Positions 44,468-53,462 of a stretch of 64,000 nucleotides of DNA are shown in pieces. Every line of letters starts with the position of its first letter. Position 1 is the stretch's first letter. Made by a program: the position numbers and the translations under genes. Source of the DNA: DATJPR01 sp963752915 (GTDB lineage: Bacteria > Bacteroidota > Ignavibacteria > UBA10030 > UBA6906); assembly GCA_963752915.1 (NCBI GenBank), contig CAVVZZ010000011.1, positions 496,001 to 560,000 on the forward strand, given 5' to 3'. The notes beneath the pieces were generated by a model. That model had not been told where the DNA came from, searched no databases, and worked only from the letters and a program-made list of their open reading frames with translations.

Positions 44468-45769
44468 CTAGGCACTCCTTGTGATCTGATTCAGCGAAGA
44501 AAGGACGTGAGACCAGTACCCATCAAAAACCATGATGCGCGCGCCACCCACTTTTTCGGCGAGAGACGGAACGGTCATGTCATCCAGAAACACACCATCA
44601 GTATTGAGAATGTCGGGCGGAAGGAGGAGAAGGTCACCCGGCTCCCTCTGGTGCACTGCCGAATATACGCAATTGCCCGACAGAAGTCCAGCCACAGTCA
44701 CGCTCCTGCCGAACAGTGTGTTCTGCGCCACAACAACATCGACCGTCAGTTTGCGAATGCGCGACAGGAGCGGAACAATCTCCGCAGTGATCATCCCGGC
44801 GGCGAGTTCACCGGTGATCAATACGAGCCTGCGTGGGGCACGAAGCGAGGCGGGAAACCTGCGCGCCTGGCTTCGCGTCCGGGTGACAAAATTCCGTACC
44901 ATGCCCACGCCATTCTCCAGCTGGCCGAATCCGTCGTACCAGCTCGACGGAGGCACATTTTTCCCCGCAACGACGTAGAACTCGTCGGACGCATAGACGA
45001 ATGAACGTCCGAGCTCTTCACGAAATCCCTTTTGCCACTCCTGTACCTTCTCGAGCAGTTCCAGCGCATAGGGCTGATCGACGCGTCCAAGGTGCGCAAG
45101 GCCGAAGCGGTGGTCCGTGAGCCCCACCGGCACGATGGCAAGGGATCGGACATGTTTCTTGAAACGTGCGAGGTCATTGACGGTTTTCAACAAGACGTCA
45201 CCGTCATTATAGCCCGGACACAGGACGATCTGCGTGTGCATGTCGATCCCGTTGTCGTGAAGATACGCGATCTTGTCCAGAATGTGATCGTCTTTTTTCA
45301 GCCCCATTAATTCATGCCGGACCTCCGGGTCGGTCGCATGAACGGAGATGTATTGGGGCGCGAGACGCTGCTCAACAATGCGCTGGAGGATGGCCGGTCC
45401 GGCGTTTGTCATCGTCGTGTAGTTGCCGTACATGAACGACAGCCGGTAGTCTCCGTCCCGAAAATACAGCTGGTTCCTGAGCCCCTTGGGGTTCTGATCG
45501 ACAAAACAGAAGATGCAATCATTTCCACAGGAAAGGATCCGCATCTCCTCGAAATTCATCCCGATGCGTTCGCCGTCATTCTTCTCGATATCGAAGAGAA
45601 TCACCTCCCCTTCGCGTGCCACTTTCAGGGTGATGTTCTCATCTCCCTCATGAAAGCGCACATCGAGATGGTCCCGCACGCGCTTCCCGTTGATTTCGAG
45701 GAGTTCGTCCCCCGGGTGAAGGCCGAGTTCTTCGGCGATGCTCTGGGGTTCAACAGCAATGATCTTCAT
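44468..45769 (-). CDS. DUF512 radical-SAM protein with PDZ domain
   Basis: 433 residues: an N-terminal PDZ-like domain (ELGLHPGDELLEINGKRVRD), a radical-SAM core with the [4Fe-4S] cysteines in CGNDCIFCFVDQ, and the C-terminal DUF512 domain (LVLITGELAAGMI, DILNTDGVFLDDMT). These proteins are widespread in anaerobes and many cyanobacteria but the reaction is unknown. The ATG at 45769 overlaps the mtaB stop by ATGA, so it is made together with another radical-SAM enzyme. The long in-frame extension upstream is a shadow of mtaB. Confidence 0.88.
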   Translation of the reverse strand: MKIIAVEPQSIAEELGLHPGDELLEINGKRVRDHLDVRFHEGDENITLKVAREGEVILFDIEKNDGERIGMNFEEMRILSCGNDCIFCFVDQNPKGLRNQLYFRDGDYRLSFMYGNYTTMTNAGPAILQRIVEQRLAPQYISVHATDPEVRHELMGLKKDDHILDKIAYLHDNGIDMHTQIVLCPGYNDGDVLLKTVNDLARFKKHVRSLAIVPVGLTDHRFGLAHLGRVDQPYALELLEKVQEWQKGFREELGRSFVYASDEFYVVAGKNVPPSSWYDGFGQLENGVGMVRNFVTRTRSQARRFPASLRAPRRLVLITGELAAGMITAEIVPLLSRIRKLTVDVVVAQNTLFGRSVTVAGLLSGNCVYSAVHQREPGDLLLLPPDILNTDGVFLDDMTVPSLAEKVGGARIMVFDGYWSHVLSSLNQITRSA

Positions 45770-47067
45770 GCTTCGCTCACCATATCGCCGACACAGTACC
45801 CACCCAACACCTGATCGATTTGGACGTCGACCAGCTGATTCTCCCGGGTTCCGGCGGAGGGGACGCCCACCCGGCAGTAATTCCCGGTGAAGCCAAACCG
45901 CAAGCCTTCGTCTTCTTCGGATTCGAGGAGGACTCTTGCTCTCTTCCCGGTCTGCTGCATGAGAAAGGCCTGCCGTTTCCTCTCTCCCATGGAGCGCAAG
46001 AGCGCGTTGCGTCGCGATCGTGCGATGGGAGGAACGGCGTCCGGCATTCCTGAGGCCAGAGTTCCCGGGCGCTCCGAATACGTAAACACATGGAGATATG
46101 AGAGGGGCAGGTCTGCGAGAAACGTTTGCGTCTCTGTAAACAGCACGTCTGTCTCGCCGGGGAAGCCCACGATCACGTCTGCGCCGATGCCGCAATTTGG
46201 GATCCGGCGGTGGATCTTTTCTATCACATTTCGATAGAAGGCACTCTTGTATCGGCGTCGCATTCTGCTCAGAACGTCATCTGAACCACTTTGAAGAGGA
46301 AGATGTAAGTGCTTACAAAGAAGCGGGTTCGCACTGATCAAGTCGAGGATATTGTCGGTCAGTAAATTCGGTTCAATGGAACTGATGCGGAGCCGTTCAA
46401 GGCCTTTGACCTGAACAAGACTTTCCAGAAGCGCAGCCAACGACGACCCACCGCCCCGGCCATAATCACCCACATTCACCCCAGTGAGGACTATCTCCTT
46501 ATAGCCGGTCTCGACCAGTCCCTGTGCTGCGCGCATCACTTCTCCGATTGCCTGGCTTCTGCTCGCACCCCTGGCCTTCGGGATCGTGCAGAACGAACAC
46601 GAGTAGTCGCAGCCATCCTGCACCTTGAGGAACGCACGCGTTCGCCCCCCCGCCTCCGTGGTCCACGCCGGTGAGAAGGTCTGCGGAACATCGAGAGAAG
46701 AGACATGGATGGCAGCGCATGACAGCTTCCGGATGTCCCCCGCAAGCGTCAGGAGATCAAATTTCTCCCTCGTGCCTGCGACAAGGTCGACCCCGTCGAT
46801 CGTGGCAACTTCGTCGGGTGCAAGCTGGGCATAGCAGCCGGTCACGATCACGTACGAATCCGGCGCCGCGCGGAGGGCGCGACGGATCATCTGCCGGCAT
46901 TCCTGGTCCGCCTTCTCCGTCACGCTGCAGGTGTTGATCACGTTGACGTCCGCGGGTTCTCCAAACGGCACCAGGGCATAGCCGCGGTCCAGGAATTGCT
47001 TCCCGATCATGGAGGTCTCGGCATAGTTCAGTTTACAGCCGAGGGTATGAAGAGCGACTCGCGGCAT
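45766..47067 (-). CDS. mtaB: tRNA (t6A37) methylthiotransferase MtaB
   Basis: Radical-SAM methylthiotransferase that converts t6A37 to ms2t6A in tRNA. 433 residues with the UPF0004 N-terminal cysteines (LGCKLNYAET, NTCSVTEKAD, TGCYAQLAPDEV), the radical-SAM motif DGCDYSCSFCTIP, LPLQSGSDDVLSRMRRRY, and a C-terminal TRAM-like domain. The spacing of the first Cys motif and the MRRRY pattern fit MtaB better than MiaB or RimO. The start MPRVALHTLGC at 47067 is preferred over an in-frame start at 47115 that lies inside an inverted repeat. Confidence 0.92.
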   Translation of the reverse strand: MPRVALHTLGCKLNYAETSMIGKQFLDRGYALVPFGEPADVNVINTCSVTEKADQECRQMIRRALRAAPDSYVIVTGCYAQLAPDEVATIDGVDLVAGTREKFDLLTLAGDIRKLSCAAIHVSSLDVPQTFSPAWTTEAGGRTRAFLKVQDGCDYSCSFCTIPKARGASRSQAIGEVMRAAQGLVETGYKEIVLTGVNVGDYGRGGGSSLAALLESLVQVKGLERLRISSIEPNLLTDNILDLISANPLLCKHLHLPLQSGSDDVLSRMRRRYKSAFYRNVIEKIHRRIPNCGIGADVIVGFPGETDVLFTETQTFLADLPLSYLHVFTYSERPGTLASGMPDAVPPIARSRRNALLRSMGERKRQAFLMQQTGKRARVLLESEEDEGLRFGFTGNYCRVGVPSAGTRENQLVDVQIDQVLGGYCVGDMVSEA

Positions 47068-47080
47068 CGGAAAATCCTCA

Positions 47081-47157
47081 TGGACGATGGTCAGTTGACA
47101 ATCGACAATGGACACCCCCGTTGACTATTGTCAATTGTCCACCGACTATCGTCGATT
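47081..47157. repeat. Long imperfect inverted repeat of GACAAT-type units
   Basis: A left arm (TGGACGATGGTCAGTTGACA...) and right arm (TTGACTATTGTCAATTGTCC...) are reverse complements at about 27 of 34 positions. It lies just upstream of the mtaB start and downstream of the rpsA terminator. Both arms are built from GACAAT/GACGAT-like units. Confidence 0.65.
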
Positions 47158-47177
47158 GATCCTTTTAGAAATAGAAC

Positions 47178-47207
47178 GAGCTGCCCCAAAGCATCGAGGG
47201 GCAGCTC
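47178..47207 (-). terminator. Rho-independent terminator of rpsA
   Basis: GAGCTGCCCC and GGGGCAGCTC form a perfect 10-base stem around AAAGCATCGA; on the minus strand GTTCTATTTC follows. It lies 70 bases past the rpsA stop. Confidence 0.8.
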
Positions 47208-47276
47208 TAGTGTATTATCGGTTCACGGATTACCTCTCCCTCTCAGGCGTCCTTTCTTCCTCCGAAGCGTACAGCG

Positions 47277-49085
47277 TCAGTTCTCCGTCGGAATGGATGT
47301 GTCGCCTTCAGGGGTCTGGCCGTGAATCGTCGCAGTTTCACCAAGTGTTTGAACCTGCAATTTGTGCGCGGCCATGTAGTCCTGAACGATCTTTGATTCT
47401 TTTCCCTTCAGGAATTCGGCGGCGGAGAGCACGATCCGCTTCGAATCCTTGTCGAACTCCACGACCTTCAGCGGAAGATCGTCGCCGGCTTTGAACTTGT
47501 CGGCGATATTCTTGATCGGGGTCGTCGAGAGCTGGGAGACGGGAACGAACCCTTCCACGCCGAGCGGCAGCTCCACGATCACGCCCTTTTCAATGATGCG
47601 GACGATCTTGCCTTCCACTTCGGTCCCCACTTTAAACCGGTCGCCGAAGGTGTCCCACGGATTCTCTTCCACCTGCTTGTGTCCGAGGGAAATCCTGCGC
47701 TGGTCCACGTCGACGCTCAGAATGACGACTTCGAGCTCGTCGCCTTTCTTCACGATCTCGCCGGGATGGCGCACTTTCTTCGTCCACGAGAGGTCGGAAA
47801 TGTGCACGAGTCCGTCGACGCCCTGCTCCAGTTCGACGAAGACGCCGAAGTTGGTCAGGTTGCGGACGACGCCCGTGTGGCGGGACCCGACCGGATATTT
47901 CTGCATCAGCGTGAGCCACGGATCCGGCTCGAGCTGTTTGATTCCCAGCGACAGTTTCTTGGCATCCTTGTCGAGGCTGAGGATCACGGCATCCACCATC
48001 TGTCCCATCGAGACGACCTGGGACGGATGCTTGATGTGCTGTGTCCAGCTCATCTCCGAGATATGGATAAGCCCTTCGATGCCCTTCTCGATCTCGACGA
48101 ATGCTCCATAGTCCGCGAGGGAGACGACTTTGCCGGTGACTTTCGTCCCGACAGGGTACTTCGTCTCGATATTTTCCCACGGGTGCGGCTGGAGTTGCTT
48201 GTAGCCGAGGGAGATCCTGCGTTTTTCCTGGTCGAAGTCGAGCACGACGACGTTGATCACCTGGTCGAGCTTCACAATTTCGGACGGGTGATTGATGCGG
48301 CCCCACGAAAGATCCGTGATATGGACAAGGCCGTCGACGCCGCCGAGGTCGACGAAGACGCCGAAGTCGGTGATGGCCTTCACAGTCCCTTCGAGGATCT
48401 GGCCCTTTTCGAGGCTCTTGAGGATCGCTTCGCGCTGACCCTTCATTTCCTCTTCCACAAGGACCTTATGGCTGACCACGACGTTTTCGGAAGGATGATT
48501 GATTTTCACGACGCGGAAATCAAGAATACGTCCGATGAACGCGTCAAAATCGCGGACAGGTCGCACGTCAATCTGCGAGCCGGGGAGGAATGCATCGATG
48601 CCAAGGAGATCCACCACAATGCCGCCCTTGATCCGGCGGACACAACGCCCCTGCAGGACTTCGCCAGTGTCAAAGGCCTTCGTCACCCGCTCCCAGACGC
48701 GCATAAAGTCGGCCCGCTTGCGCGACAGAACGAGCTGGCCATCCTTATTCTCGACGCTCTCCAGGAACACCTCGATCTCATCACCTACCTTCAAATCGTC
48801 CCGGTTGGTGAACTCCTGGAGGGAAACGGTACCTTCGCTCTTGAAGCCGATATCGACCTGGACATCCGAATCTCTTATGGCAACGACTCTCCCCTTCACA
48901 ATCTCCCCTTCGCTGATCTTGCCAAGGGTGCGCTCATAGAGCGCCTTCATTTCATTGTATTCGGATTCGTTGTATTCACGGTCGGCAATCGCTTCCGCGC
49001 GAAGCGCGCCCGATCGTGCCGACTGTTTCTTCTGTGCAGGTGCAGCTGTTGCTGTACTGCTCATGATGGAGTGTTCCTCAGCCAT
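47277..49085 (-). CDS. rpsA: 30S ribosomal protein S1
   Basis: mRNA-binding ribosomal protein with six S1 OB-fold domains: two degenerate N-terminal ones for ribosome docking, then four typical repeats (for example GTVKAITDFGVFVDLGGVDG, LVHITDLSW, LIHISEMSWT, LVHISDLSWTKKV). 602 residues, the usual length for this group. The ATG at 49085 has GGAGG four bases upstream. A 6-base hairpin (GTCCCG/CGGGAC, 49111-49130) lies in the leader; S1 regulates its own translation in other bacteria, but whether this stem is involved is unknown. Followed by a strong terminator. Confidence 0.96.
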   Translation of the reverse strand: MAEEHSIMSSTATAAPAQKKQSARSGALRAEAIADREYNESEYNEMKALYERTLGKISEGEIVKGRVVAIRDSDVQVDIGFKSEGTVSLQEFTNRDDLKVGDEIEVFLESVENKDGQLVLSRKRADFMRVWERVTKAFDTGEVLQGRCVRRIKGGIVVDLLGIDAFLPGSQIDVRPVRDFDAFIGRILDFRVVKINHPSENVVVSHKVLVEEEMKGQREAILKSLEKGQILEGTVKAITDFGVFVDLGGVDGLVHITDLSWGRINHPSEIVKLDQVINVVVLDFDQEKRRISLGYKQLQPHPWENIETKYPVGTKVTGKVVSLADYGAFVEIEKGIEGLIHISEMSWTQHIKHPSQVVSMGQMVDAVILSLDKDAKKLSLGIKQLEPDPWLTLMQKYPVGSRHTGVVRNLTNFGVFVELEQGVDGLVHISDLSWTKKVRHPGEIVKKGDELEVVILSVDVDQRRISLGHKQVEENPWDTFGDRFKVGTEVEGKIVRIIEKGVIVELPLGVEGFVPVSQLSTTPIKNIADKFKAGDDLPLKVVEFDKDSKRIVLSAAEFLKGKESKIVQDYMAAHKLQVQTLGETATIHGQTPEGDTSIPTEN

Positions 49086-49249
49086 TCATCCTCCTCTTGT
49101 TTCACATAACGTCCCGATTGTCGCCGGGACTCATCCACGCATCGTTCGCCTTTCCGCCGTCATCTCCGGTCAGGCAGCAACGGGCACGGATGGAAGCTTC
49201 TTGTTGTGTTAGGAGTGAATTATGATGACGGATAAAATTTGCGGACGCG

Positions 49250-50134
49250 CTACACCGTGCCGTCCATGCGTTCAAGCGCTTTCTTCACCTCTTCCATCAG
49301 CCACTGCGGTGTCGACGTCGCCCCGCTGATCCCGACCGACGTCGCGCCGTCAAGCCACGTCTTCTGGATGTCGTCAACCCGTTCGACAAAATGGGTCCGC
49401 GCGTTCTCGGACCGGCAGATTTCGTACAGGACCTTCCCGTTGGAGGAATCCTTGCCTGCCACAAACAGGACGACATCGTTCGTCCGCGCAAATTCTCTCA
49501 GCCGTTTGTCTCTGCCCGAGACCTGGCCGCAGATCGTGTCCTTCGCGTGAAAACTGATCGCCGCTTCTTCGAACGTGCCGACCTCGAACTCCCGGATCCG
49601 TTCGCGCAGGATGCGCGCGATTTCATAGAACGTCGGCTTGTCCATCGTCGTCTGGGAAAAGAGGACGGTCTTCCGGGAATAATTGACGCTGTCCAGTTCC
49701 CCGACGGACTTCACCACGACGGCCTCGTTGTTCGTGTGACCGACCAGCCCGATCACCTCCGCGTGGTCCTTCTTTCCGAAAATAACGACCTGATAACCGT
49801 CGTCGTAGAATTTCCTGATCCGCTCCTGCACCTTGGTGACGACCGGGCACGTTGCATCGACGATCGTGATCCCGTGGTCGCGCGCGCTGGCATATGTCGA
49901 CGGCGGCTCTCCGTGCGCTCTGATCAGAACGCGCTTCCCGCGAAGTCTCCCGAAGTCATCGTGGCCAACGACCTCCATCCCCTTTGCGCGGAGCCGTTCG
50001 ATCTCCTGGGGATTGTGGATAATGGGCCCGAGGGAATAGAGCGGTTCTCCGGACTGCAATTCCTGTTCCGCAGCATCGATCGTCCGCACCACGCCCCAGC
50101 AAAACCCGGCGTTCCGGTCCACAGTAATTCTCAT
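49250..50134 (-). CDS. ispH: 4-hydroxy-3-methylbut-2-enyl diphosphate reductase
   Basis: Last enzyme of the MEP pathway, making IPP and DMAPP with a [4Fe-4S] cluster. 294 residues with the three cluster cysteines at GFCWGVVRTI (C12), DATCPVVTKV and DTICGQVSGR, plus the conserved HNP in IIHNPQEI, RAHGEP, and SGATSTPQWLMEEV. The start at 50134 overlaps the cmk stop as ATGA, so cytidylate kinase and IspH are co-translated; this pairing is known from several bacterial groups. Confidence 0.96.
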   Translation of the reverse strand: MRITVDRNAGFCWGVVRTIDAAEQELQSGEPLYSLGPIIHNPQEIERLRAKGMEVVGHDDFGRLRGKRVLIRAHGEPPSTYASARDHGITIVDATCPVVTKVQERIRKFYDDGYQVVIFGKKDHAEVIGLVGHTNNEAVVVKSVGELDSVNYSRKTVLFSQTTMDKPTFYEIARILRERIREFEVGTFEEAAISFHAKDTICGQVSGRDKRLREFARTNDVVLFVAGKDSSNGKVLYEICRSENARTHFVERVDDIQKTWLDGATSVGISGATSTPQWLMEEVKKALERMDGTV

Positions 50135-50823
50135 TTCCTGTCGATCCTCTCCAGTCGCTCCCGTGTCGCATTCACGACAATCGCCACTTGTTCATCAATC
50201 GTCAGGTCGGACGTATCGATCTCCATTGCGTCCGACGCTTTGCGGAGAGGGCTCTCGCTGCGCGTCGAGTCGAGCAGATCGCGTTTCCGGATTGCTTCGG
50301 CGATTGCTTCAAGCTCCATGGCGATTCCCTGGCCGGCAAGCTCGACCCGCCGCCTGCGGGCCCGGGCGCCGATGCCGGCAACCATAAAGAACTTCAAATC
50401 CGCATCGGGGAAGACCACGGTCCCGATGTCTCGCCCTTCTGCGACAATGTCCGAATGCTGCGCCGCCCGGCGTTGCTCCCGCACCATTGCCGTCCGTACT
50501 TCGCGAAGACGGCTGACTGCGCTTACTGCACGCGTGACCGCTTCCGTCCGGATCTCGGCATTCACCTCTACGCCGTCGAGAAGCACCGTCAGCGTTCCTC
50601 CGGGATTCCTCAGCTCGATTTCCGTCCCTTCCATCATCGTCCGGATCGCCACCTCATCCTCCAACGGAATTCGTTCCCGCAGCACCTTGAGCGTAACCGC
50701 GCGGTACATTGCACCGGTATCGAGGTGAAGAAATCCGAGTTGCTCCGCAGACCTGCGCGCTGTCGTGCTCTTGCCGGATGCTGCCGGCCCATCAATGGCA
50801 ACAACAAAATGCCCGGAATGCAA
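50131..50823 (-). CDS. cmk: Cytidylate kinase
   Basis: Phosphorylates CMP and dCMP using ATP. 230 residues with P-loop GPAASGKSTTARR, LDTGAMYRAVTL, the CMP-binding region and EGRDIGTVVFPDADLKFFM. The start is a TTG at 50823: no ATG lies before the P-loop region, and AAGG sits five bases upstream of the TTG. A promoter with good spacing (50851-50879) starts a leader of about 21 bases. First gene of cmk-ispH. Confidence 0.95.
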   Translation of the reverse strand: MHSGHFVVAIDGPAASGKSTTARRSAEQLGFLHLDTGAMYRAVTLKVLRERIPLEDEVAIRTMMEGTEIELRNPGGTLTVLLDGVEVNAEIRTEAVTRAVSAVSRLREVRTAMVREQRRAAQHSDIVAEGRDIGTVVFPDADLKFFMVAGIGARARRRRVELAGQGIAMELEAIAEAIRKRDLLDSTRSESPLRKASDAMEIDTSDLTIDEQVAIVVNATRERLERIDRK

Positions 50824-50850
50824 TTCCGCCTTTTTTGAGAATGGAATAGT

Positions 50851-50879
50851 AATTTACCGCTTTTTTCCCCTGTTTGCAA
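50851..50879 (-). promoter_or_regulatory. Sigma70-type promoter of cmk-ispH
   Basis: TTGCAA (50874-50879), 17 bases, TAAATT (50851-50856) on the minus strand; predicted start near 50844. Confidence 0.6.
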
Positions 50880-50932
50880 CCTTCAAGCGGAGTCGTGATT
50901 CATCGTAACCCGGCTTGAGCCAAGAAGAGGAC

Positions 50933-51514
50933 ATGAGTCCTATCTCAAGAAAACGCCCTTTTTTCGCCCAATCGTCTATGCGTAAGCTCCGAACCGGGGA
51001 AATTGCGGTCCACCGACAGACGCCGCTCTCCCTCCCCCAGGCAACACGCCTCCCCGTGATTGCTCTCCTGGACAATATCCGCAGTCTCTACAATGTCGGA
51101 TCGATGTTCAGGACCGCAGATGGCGTCCTTCTCGATCGGCTGTATCTCACGGGATACACGCCCACACCACCGAGGAAAGAGATCGAAAAAACTGCTCTCG
51201 GAGCAACGCACAGCGTACCGTGGGAGTATTTCGAGGATCCGCGCGCAGCGGTGGCATCGGCAAAGAAAAGAGGAGCGACCGTTTGCGTATTGGAACAGAC
51301 AACGCAAAGCAGGCCGTACCATGCAATTCAGAAAGACGACTTTCCCCTGTGCATCATTGTGGGGAACGAGCTCACCGGCGTCTCGGAAGGACTCCTCGAA
51401 GCTTCAGACTTCGCCATCGAGATCCCGATGTTCGGTATCAAGCACTCCTTGAATGCAGCAGTCGCCTTCGGCATCGCCGTCTTCGAGCTCTCGCGCATCT
51501 GGCGTTCCGCATGA
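50933..51514 (+). CDS. TrmH/SpoU-family RNA 2'-O-methyltransferase
   Basis: SPOUT-class methyltransferase of 193 residues acting on tRNA or rRNA ribose; the exact site is unknown. The three motifs are visible: LLDNIRSLYNVGSMFRTADG (motif 1, with catalytic Arg), PLCIIVGNELTGVSEGLLE (motif 2) and IEIPMFGIKHSLNAAVAFGI (motif 3). It is divergent from cmk and convergent with the AlbA_2 gene. The ATG at 50933 has AGAGG just upstream; an ATG at 50978 (MRKLRTGEI) would also give a plausible short start. Confidence 0.9.
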   Translation: MSPISRKRPFFAQSSMRKLRTGEIAVHRQTPLSLPQATRLPVIALLDNIRSLYNVGSMFRTADGVLLDRLYLTGYTPTPPRKEIEKTALGATHSVPWEYFEDPRAAVASAKKRGATVCVLEQTTQSRPYHAIQKDDFPLCIIVGNELTGVSEGLLEASDFAIEIPMFGIKHSLNAAVAFGIAVFELSRIWRSA

Positions 51515-51532
51515 CTTCGACGCTTCAGACCC

Positions 51533-52195
51533 CTACTGAAAAAGATCAAACGCGAGCGTGAAGTAGGGAGTGCGCTCCATCGTGTGGATCCTGATTACGC
51601 CCGCGCGGACCAGCGTCGCAAGGATCCGTGATGCCCGGCGCTCCGAGATATTTACAAGGTGACTGAATTCCTTGGTCGTGATTCTCTCGTGACCGTCAAG
51701 GTACTGCAGCAGCTGTTTCTCATTCGCGCCGATCTCCATACGCAACGGGGGCGCATCCGAACGCTCGTCTTTCAAGACTTTCACGACCTCTCTGCTGGCG
51801 AGCACCGTCTTGTCCTGGACGCGAATATAGACCCGGGAGCCGGGTTCACCATGATCATTCGGACCCGAATACTGGTGGGGCTTGTTGTCGCTTTCCGGAA
51901 TATATGCGACGATGACATCGGTCCCGTCATACGCGACAATATCGATTTCGGGATTAATCGGGGGCAGGCAGAAATCGCGTCCCGCCTGCTGGATCAGATC
52001 CACTTCGCTTTTTTCGCTCTCGACGCCGACAACCGTCCCGTCGTCATCGACGCCAAACAGAATGTGTCCTCCGTCGGTATTGGCAAATGCGATGAGTGCC
52101 CGTGCAATCTTCTCTGGTGACGACACTTTTCGTTTGAATTCAACTTCGAACCCTTCTCCCTGTTCGATCAGACTGTCGACATCTTTGTAGTCCAT
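51533..52195 (-). CDS. AlbA_2 (Schlafen-type) domain protein with winged helix
   Basis: 220-residue regulator-like protein: N-terminal AlbA_2/Schlafen ATP-binding domain (EGFEVEFKRKVSSPEKIARA, FANTDGGHILFGVDDDG, SRVYIRVQDKTVLAS) and a C-terminal winged-helix part (KEFSHLVNISERRASRILAT, LVRAGVIRIH). Such proteins are thought to bind DNA or RNA; function here unknown. It closes the relA-ruvX-mtgA run. Start is either the GTG at 52201, overlapping the mtgA stop, or the ATG at 52195; I give the ATG. Confidence 0.82.
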   Translation of the reverse strand: MDYKDVDSLIEQGEGFEVEFKRKVSSPEKIARALIAFANTDGGHILFGVDDDGTVVGVESEKSEVDLIQQAGRDFCLPPINPEIDIVAYDGTDVIVAYIPESDNKPHQYSGPNDHGEPGSRVYIRVQDKTVLASREVVKVLKDERSDAPPLRMEIGANEKQLLQYLDGHERITTKEFSHLVNISERRASRILATLVRAGVIRIHTMERTPYFTLAFDLFQ

Positions 52196-52197
52196 GG

Positions 52198-53007
52198 TCA
52201 CTCGCCTTCCGTATCGCTGGAATCCGTCAGCCGCGTAGTATCCGGTGTCACCTCTGATGATGTCGCGATCGAATCTTCCTCCTCCGTTGTGATGGGAATT
52301 CCTCTCCGTCGTGCATCCAGCCTTCGTTCAACGATGGCCGACCGGCGGACAACGTACCGGGAATCCGTGTCGGGCCGGTGCCGGAGCGGGCTGGGGATCA
52401 CCGCAGCCAGACGAAATGCCTCGTCCGGGGAGAGATCCGCCGCAGATTTGGAAAAGTATGTCCTTGCCGCCGACTCAATGCCGAAAATCCCCGGGCCCCA
52501 CTCGATATTGTTCAGGTACAGTTCAAGGATGCGGTCTTTTGACAGATCGTGTTCGAGAAGCAGCGTGAGGATCGCTTCCTTCACCTTCCGGACGGGATCC
52601 TTCGACGTGGAGAGAAAAAGGTTCTTTGCAAGCTGCTGTGTTATCGTCGAACCGCCGCGGGCAAGGCGATGCTCCTCGAAATTCCGCTCGATCGATTGGC
52701 CCACCTCATACCAGTCAAACCCGCCGTGTTCGTAGAATGTCCCGTCCTCCGCCACGACGACCGCTTCACCGACAGAGTGCGGGAGCCTGCTCAACGGAAT
52801 CCAGAGATGGACTATCCGGAGTTTCTTCCCCGACCGTCTGGCCTCATCGATGCGTTGGCGCATCAGGGCCGTCTCTGCCGGGTTCTCGCGCGCTAGCTGC
52901 GCAACCCCCCACCACGGAATTGTCAGCAACTCCGCCACGACGACGATTGCAACGACGAGGAGAAGAGACTTCCAGGGATGCCTCCTCACCCAAAGGAGGA
53001 CGTTCAC
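52198..53007 (-). CDS. mtgA: Monofunctional peptidoglycan transglycosylase
   Basis: GT51 enzyme that polymerises lipid II glycan chains at the inner membrane. 269 residues with one N-terminal membrane helix (SLLLVVAIVVVAELLTI), catalytic Glu in AEDGTFYEHGGFDW, RGGSTITQQLAKNLFLS, and the second Glu region (ILELYLNNIEWGPGIFG). No transpeptidase domain follows, so it is monofunctional; the Ser/Thr-rich tail is unusual but short. Overlaps ruvX by ATGA. Confidence 0.94.
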   Translation of the reverse strand: MNVLLWVRRHPWKSLLLVVAIVVVAELLTIPWWGVAQLARENPAETALMRQRIDEARRSGKKLRIVHLWIPLSRLPHSVGEAVVVAEDGTFYEHGGFDWYEVGQSIERNFEEHRLARGGSTITQQLAKNLFLSTSKDPVRKVKEAILTLLLEHDLSKDRILELYLNNIEWGPGIFGIESAARTYFSKSAADLSPDEAFRLAAVIPSPLRHRPDTDSRYVVRRSAIVERRLDARRRGIPITTEEEDSIATSSEVTPDTTRLTDSSDTEGE

Positions 53008-53462
53008 GGTTCACCCTCGTTCATGGACTCCCGTTGCGGCGCGTTCCCCTCCAGGAATTCCTGCAGCAGGATTCGCGCAGCCATCGTATCCACTCTCCCG
53101 CGTTCGCGCCGGCGCTGCCGTCGCATCCCCGATGTGCGAATGATCTCCTGTGCTTTTGTACTGGTATGACTCTCATCCCACGTCTGAACAGGGATCGCGA
53201 GGACCGCTTTCAGGTCCTCGATAAACTTCTCCACTTCCTTTGCCATCGTCCCCTTTCCTCCGTCGGGAGCATAGGGCATGCCCACGACAATGAGGACGGG
53301 GCTGAGCTCATGAACGAGTTCCGCAAGGCGCTCCATGAGATGCTCGTCATGCGGTATCGCCGCAACGCCGCCCGCCACCACCCGCAACGGATCGCTGACC
53401 GCGAGTCCGAGGCGTTTTGTTCCGTAGTCGATGCCGAGGACGCGCCCCGGAAGGGCCTTCAT
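53004..53462 (-). CDS. ruvX: Putative pre-16S rRNA nuclease / Holliday junction resolvase YqgF
   Basis: RNase H-fold nuclease of 152 residues that matures the 5' end of 16S rRNA. Motifs are GIDYGTKRLGLAVSD (metal Asp), IVVGMPYAPDGGKG, WDESHTSTKA and the last Asp in RGRVDTMAARILLQEFLE. It overlaps both relA (ATGA at 53459-53462) and mtgA (ATGA at 53004-53007). Confidence 0.92.
   Translation of the reverse strand: MKALPGRVLGIDYGTKRLGLAVSDPLRVVAGGVAAIPHDEHLMERLAELVHELSPVLIVVGMPYAPDGGKGTMAKEVEKFIEDLKAVLAIPVQTWDESHTSTKAQEIIRTSGMRRQRRRERGRVDTMAARILLQEFLEGNAPQRESMNEGEP

Noticed and set aside
45770..46195. Long N-terminal extension of the DUF512 protein (frame open to 46195)
   Set aside because: The extra 142 codons lie entirely within mtaB in another frame and look like Arg-rich shadow sequence.
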